A stretch of DNA of 9,199 nt from Actinomycetota bacterium (GCA_030837395.1 JAUPKO010000660.1:1-9199); one strand, 5' to 3'; counted from the stretch's first letter, positions 1-5,677 are shown. The notes: generated by a model from the letters alone, not told the origin. Numbers and translations: made by a program.

Positions 1-1177
1 TGTCCTCGAGCGTGACGACCGTGCCGGCGCGCTTGCTCATCCGGACCGGCTGGCCGTTCTTGACGAGGTTGACCATCTGCCCGATGAGGATCTCGAGGTT
101 GGTCCCGGGCTCGTCGCCGAACGCCGCGCACATCGCCATCATGCGGCCGATGTACCCGTGGTGGTCCGCCCCGAGCATGATGATCGCGCGGTCGAAACCG
201 CGCTCGCGCTTGTTGAGGTAGTAGGCGAGGTCACCCGCGACGTACGCGGCCTCGCCGTCGCTCTTGACGACGACGCGGTCCTTCGTGTCACCGAGGTCCG
301 TCGTGCGCAGCCACGTCGCGCCGTCCTTCTCGAAGATCCGCCCGAGCGCGCGCAGGCGGTCGATCGCGCGGCCGACCGCTCCCGAGGCGTGCAGGGAGTT
401 CTCGTGGAAGTACACGTCGAAATCGACGCCGAACTCGTGCAGGCTCTGCTTGATCTCGGCGAACATCAGCTCGACGCCAGCGGCCCGGAAGACCTCCTGA
501 GCCTCCGGCTCCGGGAGCGTCCGGGGGTCGGGGTCCCCGGCGGCGAGCGCTCCGGCGACGACGCGCCCGGCGATGTCGTCGATGTACTCGCCGCCGTAGC
601 CGTCCTCGGGCGAGGGCCGCCCGAGGGCCCGGGCGAGCAGGGACCGGGCGAAGCGGTCGATCTGGGCGCCGTGGTCGTTGAAGTAGTACTCGCGGGTGAC
701 GGTCGCGCCGCCGGCCGCGAGGATCCGGGCGAGCGAGTCGCCGACGGCCGCCCACCGGGTGCCGCCCAGGTGGATCGGTCCGGTCGGGTTCGCGGAGACG
801 AACTCCAGGTTGACCTTCTGTCCGGCGAGACTGTCGTTCCGGCCGTACGCGGCGCCGTCCTCGATGATCGTGCGAGCCAGCTCCCCGGCCGCCGCCGCGT
901 CGAGGACGACATTGAGGAACCCGGGCCCGGCGACGTCCACGCTTTGAATCCCCGGGACCTCCGTCAGCCGGGCCGCCAGGAAACCGGCGACCTCGCGCGG
1001 GGGCTTTCGCGCCTGCTTGGCGAGCTGGAGGGCGATCGTGGTCGCCCAGTCGCCGTGCTCACGCTGTTTCGGTCGCTCCACCTTGATCTCGGCGGGGACG
1101 TCGACGGTGAGGTCACCGGCGTCGACGACGGCGAGGAGGCAGGTACGAAGGGCAGCGGAGAGCTCTGCGGGAGTCAC
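1..1177 (-). CDS. argS: Arginyl-tRNA synthetase, N-terminal part (3' end outside window)
   Basis: Class I aminoacyl-tRNA synthetase that charges tRNA-Arg with arginine in the cytoplasm. The minus strand is open from a GTG at 1177 to the left edge, about 392 codons of a family that usually has 550 to 590. Visible are the N-terminal additional domain (PGFLN near residue 85), the catalytic signature SANPTGPIHLGGTRW as the HIGH region, the YYFNDHGAQIDRF block that follows it in actinobacterial ArgS, and RMSKRAG near the left edge as the KMSKS loop. The start was chosen because MTPAELS is the usual N-terminus in this subgroup and no in-frame ATG fits better. No GGAGG precedes it; a TACCCT hexamer ends six bases before the GTG, which suggests a leaderless transcript. 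It is divergent from gntR. A tRNA-Arg lies about 1 kb away, but a functional link is not implied. Identity is near certain; only the truncation limits it. Confidence 0.96.
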   Translation of the reverse strand, partial: MTPAELSAALRTCLLAVVDAGDLTVDVPAEIKVERPKQREHGDWATTIALQLAKQARKPPREVAGFLAARLTEVPGIQSVDVAGPGFLNVVLDAAAAGELARTIIEDGAAYGRNDSLAGQKVNLEFVSANPTGPIHLGGTRWAAVGDSLARILAAGGATVTREYYFNDHGAQIDRFARSLLARALGRPSPEDGYGGEYIDDIAGRVVAGALAAGDPDPRTLPEPEAQEVFRAAGVELMFAEIKQSLHEFGVDFDVYFHENSLHASGAVGRAIDRLRALGRIFEKDGATWLRTTDLGDTKDRVVVKSDGEAAYVAGDLAYYLNKRERGFDRAIIMLGADHHGYIGRMMAMCAAFGDEPGTNLEILIGQMVNLVKNGQPVRMSKRAGTVVTLED

Positions 1178-1183
1178 CGGCCC

Positions 1184-1189
1184 AGGGTA
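1184..1189 (-). promoter_or_regulatory. Probable -10 element of argS (leaderless)
   Basis: On the minus strand TACCCT fits the actinobacterial TAnnnT -10 pattern and ends six bases before the GTG start of argS, so transcription would begin at or next to the start codon. No convincing -35 lies 17 to 18 bases upstream; a TTGACA at 1225-1220 is too far away for this hexamer. There is no ribosome binding site, in keeping with a leaderless message. Confidence 0.4.
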
Positions 1190-1361
1190 TCCGGGACGCC
1201 GGAGCGACCGGGAACGAGTTGTCAAGGGGCGGGAGCCTCACATCCGTTATGCCACTTTTGATCCATCGCAGGTCGTGGGGCCTTTTGGTCGCGGAACGGA
1301 GTGCGCAAACGCGAGCATGATGGGAGGGTCCGGACGACGTGGCCGCCCCGGCGCGAGCAAT

Positions 1362-1369
1362 GTGATCAC
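1362..1369. promoter_or_regulatory. GTGATCAC palindrome upstream of gntR, possible operator
   Basis: A perfect 8-base palindrome lies 19 bases before the probable -10 element of the GntR regulator, where a -35 box would be expected. GntR-family proteins often bind short dyads in their own promoters, so autoregulation is possible. The match is short and could be chance. Confidence 0.3.
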
Positions 1370-1387
1370 CACACCGACATAGACAGA

Positions 1388-1393
1388 TAGGAT
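1388..1393 (+). promoter_or_regulatory. Probable -10 element of the GntR gene (leaderless)
   Basis: TAGGAT is a good actinobacterial -10 hexamer. It ends six bases before the ATG at 1400, the spacing typical of leaderless transcripts, and no GGAGG-like ribosome binding site precedes that ATG. No clear -35 is visible. Confidence 0.5.
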
Positions 1394-1399
1394 GACGGG

Positions 1400-2125
1400 A
1401 TGACGCAAATCGACGCGGGTAAGCTACCCGCGTTGCGCACCGCCCGCCGAGCAGGCCTGATCGATCAGGTCATCGAGCAGCTGCGCGCCCAGATCACCTG
1501 TGGTTCATGGGCCATCGGCCACCGCATCCCCACCGAGGCCGAGCTCTCGCAGCTGACGGGCACCAGCCGGAACACCGTGCGGGAGGCCGTCCAGTCCCTG
1601 GTCCACGCCGGTCTGCTGGAGCGGCGACAGGGTTCGGGCACCTACGTCCTCGCGAACAGCGAACTCGCCGGGGCCGTCAGCCGCCGTCTGGCGGACGCGC
1701 CCGCCGTCCACGTGCTGGAGGTCCGCCGCACCCTGGAGGTCGGGGCCGCGAGACTCGCCGCCGCCCGCCGCACCGAGGAGGACGTCCGGCGCATGCGACG
1801 CCTCCTGGGCGACCGCAACGCCGCCCTCCGGGAGGGCCGCCTCGACGAGGCCGTCGCACTGGACGTCTCCCTGCACCGGTCGATCGGCCAGGCGACTCAC
1901 AACCCCGTCCTCACCGACCTCTTCGACAACCTCCTGTCCGCCCTCCAGGCGAACGTGCGCGACAACGTGTTCACCTCGGGCGGCCTGCGAGAGGACGAAC
2001 ACGTCTCCCTCGTCGCCGCGATCGTGGCCGGGGACGGCGACCACGCCGCCTGCGAGGCCGCCCGCTTCCTCGACAGGCTCCTGTCCGATCTCCCGCCGGC
2101 CGGACCGTCCTCCGCCTCGGCCTGA
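1400..2125 (+). CDS. GntR-family transcriptional regulator, FCD (FadR-like) type
   Basis: DNA-binding regulator of 241 residues, normal length for the family. Residues 18-86 form the winged helix: the PTEAELSQLTGTSRNTVREAV recognition region with the GSGTYV wing. Residues about 100-230 form the helical FCD effector domain. Three of its usual metal ligands are visible, Asp155, His159 and His201, but the position of the fourth, about 22 residues on, appears to be Phe223, so the metal site may be incomplete. The ligand cannot be told; FCD proteins commonly sense small organic acids. It is divergent from argS and sits just before the tRNA-Arg. The start is supported by a -10 element six bases upstream and the good N-terminal match. 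Its 3' end is overlapped on the other strand by the read-through extension of the integrase frame. Confidence 0.9.
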   Translation: MTQIDAGKLPALRTARRAGLIDQVIEQLRAQITCGSWAIGHRIPTEAELSQLTGTSRNTVREAVQSLVHAGLLERRQGSGTYVLANSELAGAVSRRLADAPAVHVLEVRRTLEVGAARLAAARRTEEDVRRMRRLLGDRNAALREGRLDEAVALDVSLHRSIGQATHNPVLTDLFDNLLSALQANVRDNVFTSGGLREDEHVSLVAAIVAGDGDHAACEAARFLDRLLSDLPPAGPSSASA

Positions 2126-3951
2126 CCCTCCCGGGCGCCTCCGGGATGCCCCCGCCGGGCGCCCGCGGAGGGCTCCCCGCCGGACCGAGCGGTTTCGCTT
2201 CGGGGCCGTCCGGGCTGGTATGGTCCACGTGTCCCGAGCCCCCGTAGCTCAGGGGATAGAGCACCGCCCTCCGGAGGCGGGAGCGCAGGTTCGAATCCTG
2301 CCGGGGGCACCAAAGTCTTCATATCCGAACCTCGACCTAAAAGATCATGGTCGGGGTTCGTTGTGTTATGGATCATGGCCGCCTGGAACTCCTCGGCGAG
2401 CAGGGTGGCCCACGGCTCGGCGAGGGTGGCGGAGACGACATCGGCGCTGCTGTCATCGTCGCCCGTGGTGGCGATGAGCAGCTTGGTGAAGAAGCACTGG
2501 TTGGTCAGGCGGCGGGTGCTGGGACCGCCGAGCCGGTAGACCTCGTCGACGTTGACGAACAGGTCAAGGGCAGTTGTGAGGGTGCTCTCGATGTGCTCGT
2601 AGACGAGTCGGGACGTGTCGAGCACGCGCTGGGCCTGCTCCAGCTCTTGGTCGATGCGTTCGTGCTCCTCCCGCGCGAGATCGCCGGGGATGGTGCCTGT
2701 GACGACGCCACGCGCGAGGCGCTTGCGCTCCTGCTCCAGCTCTCCGACGCGCTTCTTGGCCATGACCAGTTCGGGCTGCGCGCGGGAGTGCTGCTTGTCG
2801 AGCTGGACCTTGAGCCCGATGCGGATGGTCTCCGCCAGCTTGGTCGGGATGCGCACGGCCGTGGCGTAGTACCGCGCAATGGCGTCCTCCACGGCCTCGA
2901 CCGGCAGGTACTTCTGGGTGCAGGTGGTGCGCCGCTGGTGGCGGCCCAGGCAGTAGAAGTAGGGGTACTGGCCCTTGGCGAGGGTAAAGCACAGGCGGGA
3001 GCCGCACTGGCCACAGAAGATGCTGCCCTTGAGGTAGTGGTGATGCACGCGAGTCTTCTCTCCGGAGACGTCATGAGCCTTGAGTACGGTCTGGACGGCG
3101 TCGAACAGGGTCTGCGGGATGAGGGGCTGGTGATGGCCCTCGTATTCGACGCCCTTGAAGGTCACGTAGCCGAGGTAGTAGCGGTTGCTCAGCAGGTGAT
3201 GGACGTGGGAGGGCTGGACCGGGCCGACGGGGCGCTTGCCGTGCGGCAGGGCGGTCAGGCCACGAGCCACCAGCTCGTCGGTCAGGCTGCGGATGGTGTA
3301 GCGGCCGGTGGCGTAGGCCTCGAAGGCCCACTGGACGAGTCGGGCGCGGTCGGGGTCGACCACCACGACGCGGACCTCGCGGCCCTCGATGCGCCGCCTC
3401 GTGTTGAGGTACCCGATGGGCGCTCGTCCCGGCGTGCCGCCCGACTTGGCCTTCTGGGTCATGCCCTTGATGGCCTCTGAGGCCAGGTTGCGGGAGTAGA
3501 ACTCGGCGATGCCGGCCATGATCGCGTGCAGGAGCTGCCCGGCCGGGGTCTCGTCGATGTTCTCCTTCACCGAGACGAGCTTGGCCCCGTAGCTCTGCAG
3601 CTCGAACAAGGTGTTCGCGTCGTCGCGGCGGTTGCGCGCGAACCGGTCGATCTTGTCGAGGATCACGTAGTCGACGTCAAGGTCGGTGCGGATGCGAGCG
3701 AGCATCTTCTGGAACTCAGGCCGATCGGTGGTCTTGGCCGACTCGCCCCGGTCGAGGTACTCCCCCACGATTTCCGCGCCGAGGTCGCGGGCCTTGCGAT
3801 AGCAGGCTTCACGCTGGGCCGGTAGCGAGTAGCCCTCGATGTCTTCGCTCTTGTTGGCCTGCTTGGCGGTGGAGACCCGCAGGTAGATGACGGCGCGCTT
3901 TGACGGTTCAGGCGCTTCAGATGAGTGATCCATGATGGCTTCAGCTGTCAT
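1897..3951 (-). CDS. Large serine recombinase (integrase); frame runs through the tRNA
   Basis: Site-specific recombinase that inserts and excises the element. The frame has 684 codons; about 546 precede the tRNA. Residues 19-165 are the resolvase-type catalytic domain with Arg25 and nucleophile Ser27 (YLRVS) and the DRFAR block at 102-106. About 175-290 is the recombinase domain. The zinc ribbon has Cys313, Cys316, Cys334 and Cys344. A charged coiled coil covers roughly 390-450, as in other large serine integrases, followed by the NQCFF C-terminal region. From Leu547 on, the codons are antisense to the tRNA, then to the 3' end of gntR, with no stop until 1897, so residues 548-684 are host sequence and probably not native. 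The ATG at 3951 has an AAAGGAGG seven bases upstream and lies two bases after the preceding stop. The family assignment is firm; the true C-terminus is not known. Confidence 0.92.
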   Translation of the reverse strand: MTAEAIMDHSSEAPEPSKRAVIYLRVSTAKQANKSEDIEGYSLPAQREACYRKARDLGAEIVGEYLDRGESAKTTDRPEFQKMLARIRTDLDVDYVILDKIDRFARNRRDDANTLFELQSYGAKLVSVKENIDETPAGQLLHAIMAGIAEFYSRNLASEAIKGMTQKAKSGGTPGRAPIGYLNTRRRIEGREVRVVVVDPDRARLVQWAFEAYATGRYTIRSLTDELVARGLTALPHGKRPVGPVQPSHVHHLLSNRYYLGYVTFKGVEYEGHHQPLIPQTLFDAVQTVLKAHDVSGEKTRVHHHYLKGSIFCGQCGSRLCFTLAKGQYPYFYCLGRHQRRTTCTQKYLPVEAVEDAIARYYATAVRIPTKLAETIRIGLKVQLDKQHSRAQPELVMAKKRVGELEQERKRLARGVVTGTIPGDLAREEHERIDQELEQAQRVLDTSRLVYEHIESTLTTALDLFVNVDEVYRLGGPSTRRLTNQCFFTKLLIATTGDDDSSADVVSATLAEPWATLLAEEFQAAMIHNTTNPDHDLLGRGSDMKTLVPPAGFEPALPPPEGGALSPELRGLGTRGPYQPGRPRSETARSGGEPSAGARRGHPGGAREGQAEAEDGPAGGRSDRSLSRKRAASQAAWSPSPATIAATRETCSSSRRPPEVNTLSRTFAWRADRRLSKRSVRTGL
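2132..2165 (+). terminator. Hairpin after the GntR gene
   Basis: CGGGCGCC (2132-2139) pairs perfectly with GGCGCCCG (2158-2165) around an 18-base loop that has further GC pairing potential. It starts six bases after the gntR stop. There is no T tract, which is common for actinobacterial terminators. It probably separates gntR from the tRNA. Confidence 0.45.
2219..2224 (+). promoter_or_regulatory. Possible -10 element of tRNA-Arg
   Basis: TATGGT fits TAnnnT and ends 13 bases before the first base of the tRNA, a reasonable place for a tRNA promoter. A matching -35 was not found at 17 or 18 bases, so support is weak. Confidence 0.3.
2238..2312 (+). tRNA. tRNA-Arg, anticodon CCG, CCA end encoded
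   Basis: A complete cloverleaf can be drawn. The acceptor stem GCCCCCG (2238-2244) pairs with CGGGGGC (2302-2308). The D stem is GCTC/GAGC (2247-2250 and 2259-2262). The anticodon stem is CCGCC/GGCGG (2264-2268 and 2276-2280) with the loop CTCCGGA, giving anticodon CCG (2271-2273), which reads CGG. The T stem is GCAGG/CCTGC with the loop TTCGAAT. The discriminator is A at 2309, followed by encoded CCA at 2310-2312. All stems pair without mismatch, so the gene should be functional even though an element is inserted right behind it. CGG is a frequent codon in such genomes, so disrupting this tRNA would be costly; that fits an element that preserves or restores the tRNA end. Confidence 0.97.
2276..2312. 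other. Probable attachment-site junction (attL or attR) at the tRNA 3' part
   Basis: Inferred, not demonstrated. The 3' half of a tRNA is the classic integration target, the integrase gene starts its approach immediately beyond it, and the content changes from host genes to mobile genes here. The exact crossover cannot be placed, because the second copy of the repeat would lie at the far end of the element, outside the window. Serine integrases may share only a few bases between attB and attP, so the repeat could be short. Confidence 0.45.
2326..2360 (+). terminator. 12-bp hairpin just after tRNA-Arg
   Basis: CGAACCTCGACC (2326-2337) pairs with GGTCGGGGTTCG (2349-2360) over all 12 positions, one being a G-T wobble, around an 11-base AT-rich loop. 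A moderately T-rich stretch follows on the plus strand. It begins 14 bases after the tRNA CCA and is best read as the tRNA terminator. It may also hinder the integrase transcript coming from the other side. It lies on the element side of the junction and within the open integrase frame. Confidence 0.6.
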
Positions 3952-3953
3952 GA

Positions 3954-4175
3954 CTAAGCCTCCTTTCCAGAGTGATGTGGACCGGATCGGCCGACGTCGA
4001 CGTATTCCCGGGTGATGGATAGGCCGTGCTGTCGGGCCAGCTCGTGGCAGGCGGCGCGCTGGCTCTCGATGGCTGCCAGATCGCCAGGTTGGCGGCTGGC
4101 AACGCGCAAGTACATGACGGTGCGCTTCGTCCGGGCCTGAGCCTTGGACGGTTCGTGATGTGTCGGTGCGGTCAT
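3954..4175 (-). CDS. Small serine-recombinase N-terminal-like protein without the catalytic serine
   Basis: A 73-residue protein resembling the first part of a resolvase domain: KRTVMYLRVASRQ at 18-29, then an AIESQRAACHELA helix and REYVDVGRSG. This aligns with KRAVIYLRVSTAKQ and GEYLDRGES of the neighbouring integrase, but the position of the nucleophile (Ser27 of the integrase) is Ala26 here, with a Ser only one residue later. Everything after beta-strand 2, including the DRFAR block, is absent, so it should not recombine DNA. It has its own AGGGAGG ribosome binding site; the ATG comes three bases after the ImmA stop, and its stop is two bases before the integrase ATG. It may be a relic of a duplicated integrase, or a maintained partner or regulator. 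The intact signals favour expression; the function is unknown. Confidence 0.7.
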   Translation of the reverse strand: MTAPTHHEPSKAQARTKRTVMYLRVASRQPGDLAAIESQRAACHELARQHGLSITREYVDVGRSGPHHSGKEA

Positions 4176-4178
4176 GAT

Positions 4179-4733
4179 CTATACCTCCCTGGCTAGGTGA
4201 TGTGACGTGGGGTCGATGAGCCCCAACTGCAGGAGTCGCAGGTACATGGCCGCGCGGGTGACGCCGAAGCGGCGAGCCAGGAGCGGGATGTCACGAACGC
4301 CGCTCGCCCAGATCCGGCGCAGCCACGGGGCGGGCATGAGCAGGCAGGCGGCGAAGTACTCGCAGGAGCGTTCGGCGAGGTCGCGACCCATCCGGCCGGG
4401 GTACAGGACCTGTTCGAGCGGATGATCCAGGATGTGCTTGATCTCGTGGGCCAAGCTCCAGCGCCGTCGGCCGCGCGAGTCCCGCTCGTTGAGCAGGATG
4501 AGCCAACGACCGGCCGACCACTGGGAGGCAGCGGCGGACTGGCCGGTCGGCCCGTGACCGACCTCGATGCGCGGGAGCGCGCAGATGATCTCCTCGCGGA
4601 TGGGTGGCTCGGTGACGCCGCTGCGACGCAATAGCAGCCGGGCTTGTTGCTCAGCCAGGCGCAGGGCGCTCTGTGTGGAAAGCCGCCGCTGGGGGACGAG
4701 GTCACGCAGTGAAGTGATAAGATCATGAGCCAT
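4179..4733 (-). CDS. ImmA/IrrE-type zinc metallopeptidase
   Basis: Predicted cytoplasmic protease of 184 residues. The HEIKH zinc motif is at 96-100 in the context WSLAHEIKHILDHP, and Glu125 in CEYFAACLLMP is the likely third ligand, as in the IrrE/ImmA (COG2856) family. The C-terminal part (about 145-172) looks like a helix-turn-helix, also usual for the family. The start at 4733 was chosen because AAAAGGAGG lies six bases upstream and it overlaps the XRE gene by 11 bases; the frame is open further upstream but that region is XRE coding sequence. In known elements such as ICEBs1, ImmA cuts the XRE-type repressor encoded beside it. The arrangement here strongly suggests the same pair, though the cut site and trigger cannot be seen. 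Confidence 0.9.
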   Translation of the reverse strand: MAHDLITSLRDLVPQRRLSTQSALRLAEQQARLLLRRSGVTEPPIREEIICALPRIEVGHGPTGQSAAASQWSAGRWLILLNERDSRGRRRWSLAHEIKHILDHPLEQVLYPGRMGRDLAERSCEYFAACLLMPAPWLRRIWASGVRDIPLLARRFGVTRAAMYLRLLQLGLIDPTSHHLAREV

Positions 4734-5115
4734 CCGAGGCCTCCTTTTCGTGGTATTGCTGCTGTTGGTTGAAGAGTCGGAAATGAGCCTCAAGCTGCGC
4801 AATGGCATCGTCGGAGAGGTGGTACTTGGCGCGGAGATAGGGCCCGAATCCGGGCAGTCCGCGAGCGTCACCGAAACCGGCTTCGAGGTAGAAGTCGGCG
4901 ACTTCCGTGTCGAGCGCACGGGCGATACGCCATAACAGGCGGGCATCAGGCGAGGCGATACGGCCGCGCTCCAGACGAGACAGCCAAGCGGAGTCGACAC
5001 CGGCCCGAGCGGCCAGCGCCCGCAAGCTTAAGTTGTGGTCGTGCCGGAGGCGTTGCACGTGGTCACCAAGCTTAGTGCTTGAACCCGGGGTCGGTTGTTG
5101 GTTTGTTCTAGCCAT
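4723..5115 (-). CDS. XRE-family transcriptional regulator, probable element repressor
   Basis: A 130-residue protein with a Cro/CI-type helix-turn-helix at about 17-76: LGDHVQRLRHDHNLSLRALA, then AGVDSAWLSRLERGR, with the SRLERG recognition signature. The remaining 50 residues (GFGPYLRAKYHLSDDAIAQL) are short and helical and may form the dimer or the ImmA-sensitive part. It is first in a four-gene unit with the ImmA-type peptidase, the small recombinase-like protein and the integrase. The ATG at 5115 is preceded by AAGGA about 12 bases upstream, a somewhat long spacing. A dyad and a -10-like hexamer lie 40 to 60 bases upstream, fitting autoregulation. Its role as immunity repressor is inferred from the ImmA pairing and position. 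Confidence 0.9.
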   Translation of the reverse strand: MARTNQQPTPGSSTKLGDHVQRLRHDHNLSLRALAARAGVDSAWLSRLERGRIASPDARLLWRIARALDTEVADFYLEAGFGDARGLPGFGPYLRAKYHLSDDAIAQLEAHFRLFNQQQQYHEKEASDGS

Positions 5116-5153
5116 TATTGACGCTTATCCTTCCCCTTTTCGTCCGTCTGATT

Positions 5154-5173
5154 GCAATTGTATAGCGAATTGC
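5154..5173. promoter_or_regulatory. Dyad GCAATT-N8-AATTGC with -10 hexamer: probable XRE operator and promoter
   Basis: GCAATT at 5154-5159 and AATTGC at 5168-5173 are perfect inverted repeats. An outer pair, CGTCCG (5141-5146) and CGGACG (5173-5178), adds a second, slightly offset symmetry. On the minus strand a TATACA hexamer (5164-5159) lies between the arms, about 45 bases before the XRE start, so a bound repressor would cover the -10 box. No good -35 was seen. This is the obvious candidate for autoregulation of the XRE-ImmA-recombinase-integrase unit. Confidence 0.5.
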
Positions 5174-5201
5174 GGACGGGAATCCACGCGCATTTTGACG
5201 A

Positions 5202-5257
5202 AGGATAGGCTGTCCTGGGCCATTTTCTTTGTTTGTTTTGACAGGGGGACGTATCAA
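5202..5257. promoter_or_regulatory. Two further imperfect dyads in the XRE upstream region
   Basis: AGGATAGGCTGTCCT (5202-5216) matches its own reverse complement at 12 of 15 positions. TTGACA (5238-5243) and TATCAA (5252-5257) are inverted with one mismatch and an eight-base spacer, the same hexamer-N8-hexamer layout as the perfect dyad at 5154-5173. The region from about 5116 to 5260 is clearly richer in A and T than the genes around it. No gene is seen in it. Auxiliary operators are possible; the individual matches are weak. Confidence 0.3.
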
Positions 5258-5268
5258 GGAGTGAGGGT

Positions 5269-5305
5269 GCTGGAGGGAAGGCGCATGACGCGCCCTCCCT
5301 CCAGC
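5269..5305 (-). terminator. Hairpin after the ribbon-helix-helix gene
   Basis: Sixteen bases (5269-5284) can pair with 5290-5305 around a five-base loop with a single A-C mismatch, a very stable GC-rich hairpin. It begins about 20 bases beyond the stop of the ribbon-helix-helix gene on the minus strand. No T tract follows. It probably insulates the methyltransferase unit from the XRE control region. Confidence 0.65.
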
Positions 5306-5326
5306 GGTCTGGCATCACCCGAAATT

Positions 5327-5659
5327 TCAGGTGGTGCGGCGGGGCCGAGCCTTCGCGGGCTCGGCGTCGGTCGGGCCGGTGGCCAGCGGCTGGTCGGCGC
5401 TGCGGCTCGGGCCCATCAGGGCCTGGAGCGCAGCCCGCTTCATCGCGGCCTCGGCCTCCATCTCCTCAAGCGCCTTGGCGGCCTGGGCGGCCAGGTCGCC
5501 GCCTTCGCGCTTCTTGGCGATGAGGTGCTGGACGGCCATCCGGAGGCTGTCGCTCAGCGACAGTTCCTCCAGCGCGGCGATGAGCACGAGTTGTGCGTGC
5601 TCCTCGTCGGGCAGCCTGACCGCGATGGTCTTGTACCCGCGTCCGCTTGGTTCGGACAT
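5327..5659 (-). CDS. Ribbon-helix-helix (CopG/Arc-like) DNA-binding protein
   Basis: A 110-residue protein. Residues 9-17 (YKTIAVRLP) fit the DNA-contacting beta strand, and two helices follow (EEHAQLVLIAALEELSLSDSLRMAVQHLIAKK), the usual ribbon-helix-helix layout. Residues 52-82 are an Ala/Glu-rich helix, and the tail is Pro/Ala-rich and basic (KARPRRTT). The start at 5659 has GAGGAGGA at good spacing. No toxin gene is adjacent, so an antitoxin role is not supported; a plasmid-type copy, partition or relaxosome accessory regulator is more likely, given the transfer genes upstream. An inverted repeat in its leader (5678-5719) could be its operator. The exact role is unknown. Confidence 0.75.
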   Translation of the reverse strand: MSEPSGRGYKTIAVRLPDEEHAQLVLIAALEELSLSDSLRMAVQHLIAKKREGGDLAAQAAKALEEMEAEAAMKRAALQALMGPSRSADQPLATGPTDAEPAKARPRRTT

Positions 5660-5677
5660 CGGTCCTCCTCGGTGCTG

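Noticed and set aside
1220..1225. TTGACA on the minus strand as the argS -35 box
   Set aside because: The hexamer 17 to 18 bases downstream is CCGGCG, with no -10 resemblance, and the distance to TACCCT is about 30 bases.
158..1261. Long plus-strand open frame opposite argS
   Set aside because: The minus strand is an unmistakable ArgS with signature motifs; the plus frame is a high-GC shadow rich in Arg, Gly and Val without any family resemblance.
2347..3480. Plus-strand open frame of 377 codons opposite the integrase
   Set aside because: It mirrors the integrase coding strand, has no ribosome binding site and no recognisable motifs; the integrase domains on the other strand explain the openness.
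4179..5000. Longer 273-codon version of the ImmA-type gene starting at 5000
   Set aside because: The extra N-terminus lies within the XRE coding sequence in another frame; the ATG at 4733 has a strong ribosome binding site and gives a normal family length.
5238..5243. Plus-strand TTGACA as a divergent promoter from the control region
   Set aside because: No -10 hexamer stands at a suitable distance, and no plus-strand gene follows.
5115..5318. Minus-strand 67-codon frame just before the XRE gene
   Set aside because: It would run through the strong hairpin at 5269-5305 and across the operator region, has no good ribosome binding site, and its composition is unlike the neighbours. Its stop touching the XRE start is probably chance.
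5327..5659. Ribbon-helix-helix gene as antitoxin of a toxin-antitoxin pair
   Set aside because: No small toxin-like gene lies on either side; the neighbours are a methyltransferase and a terminator plus control region.
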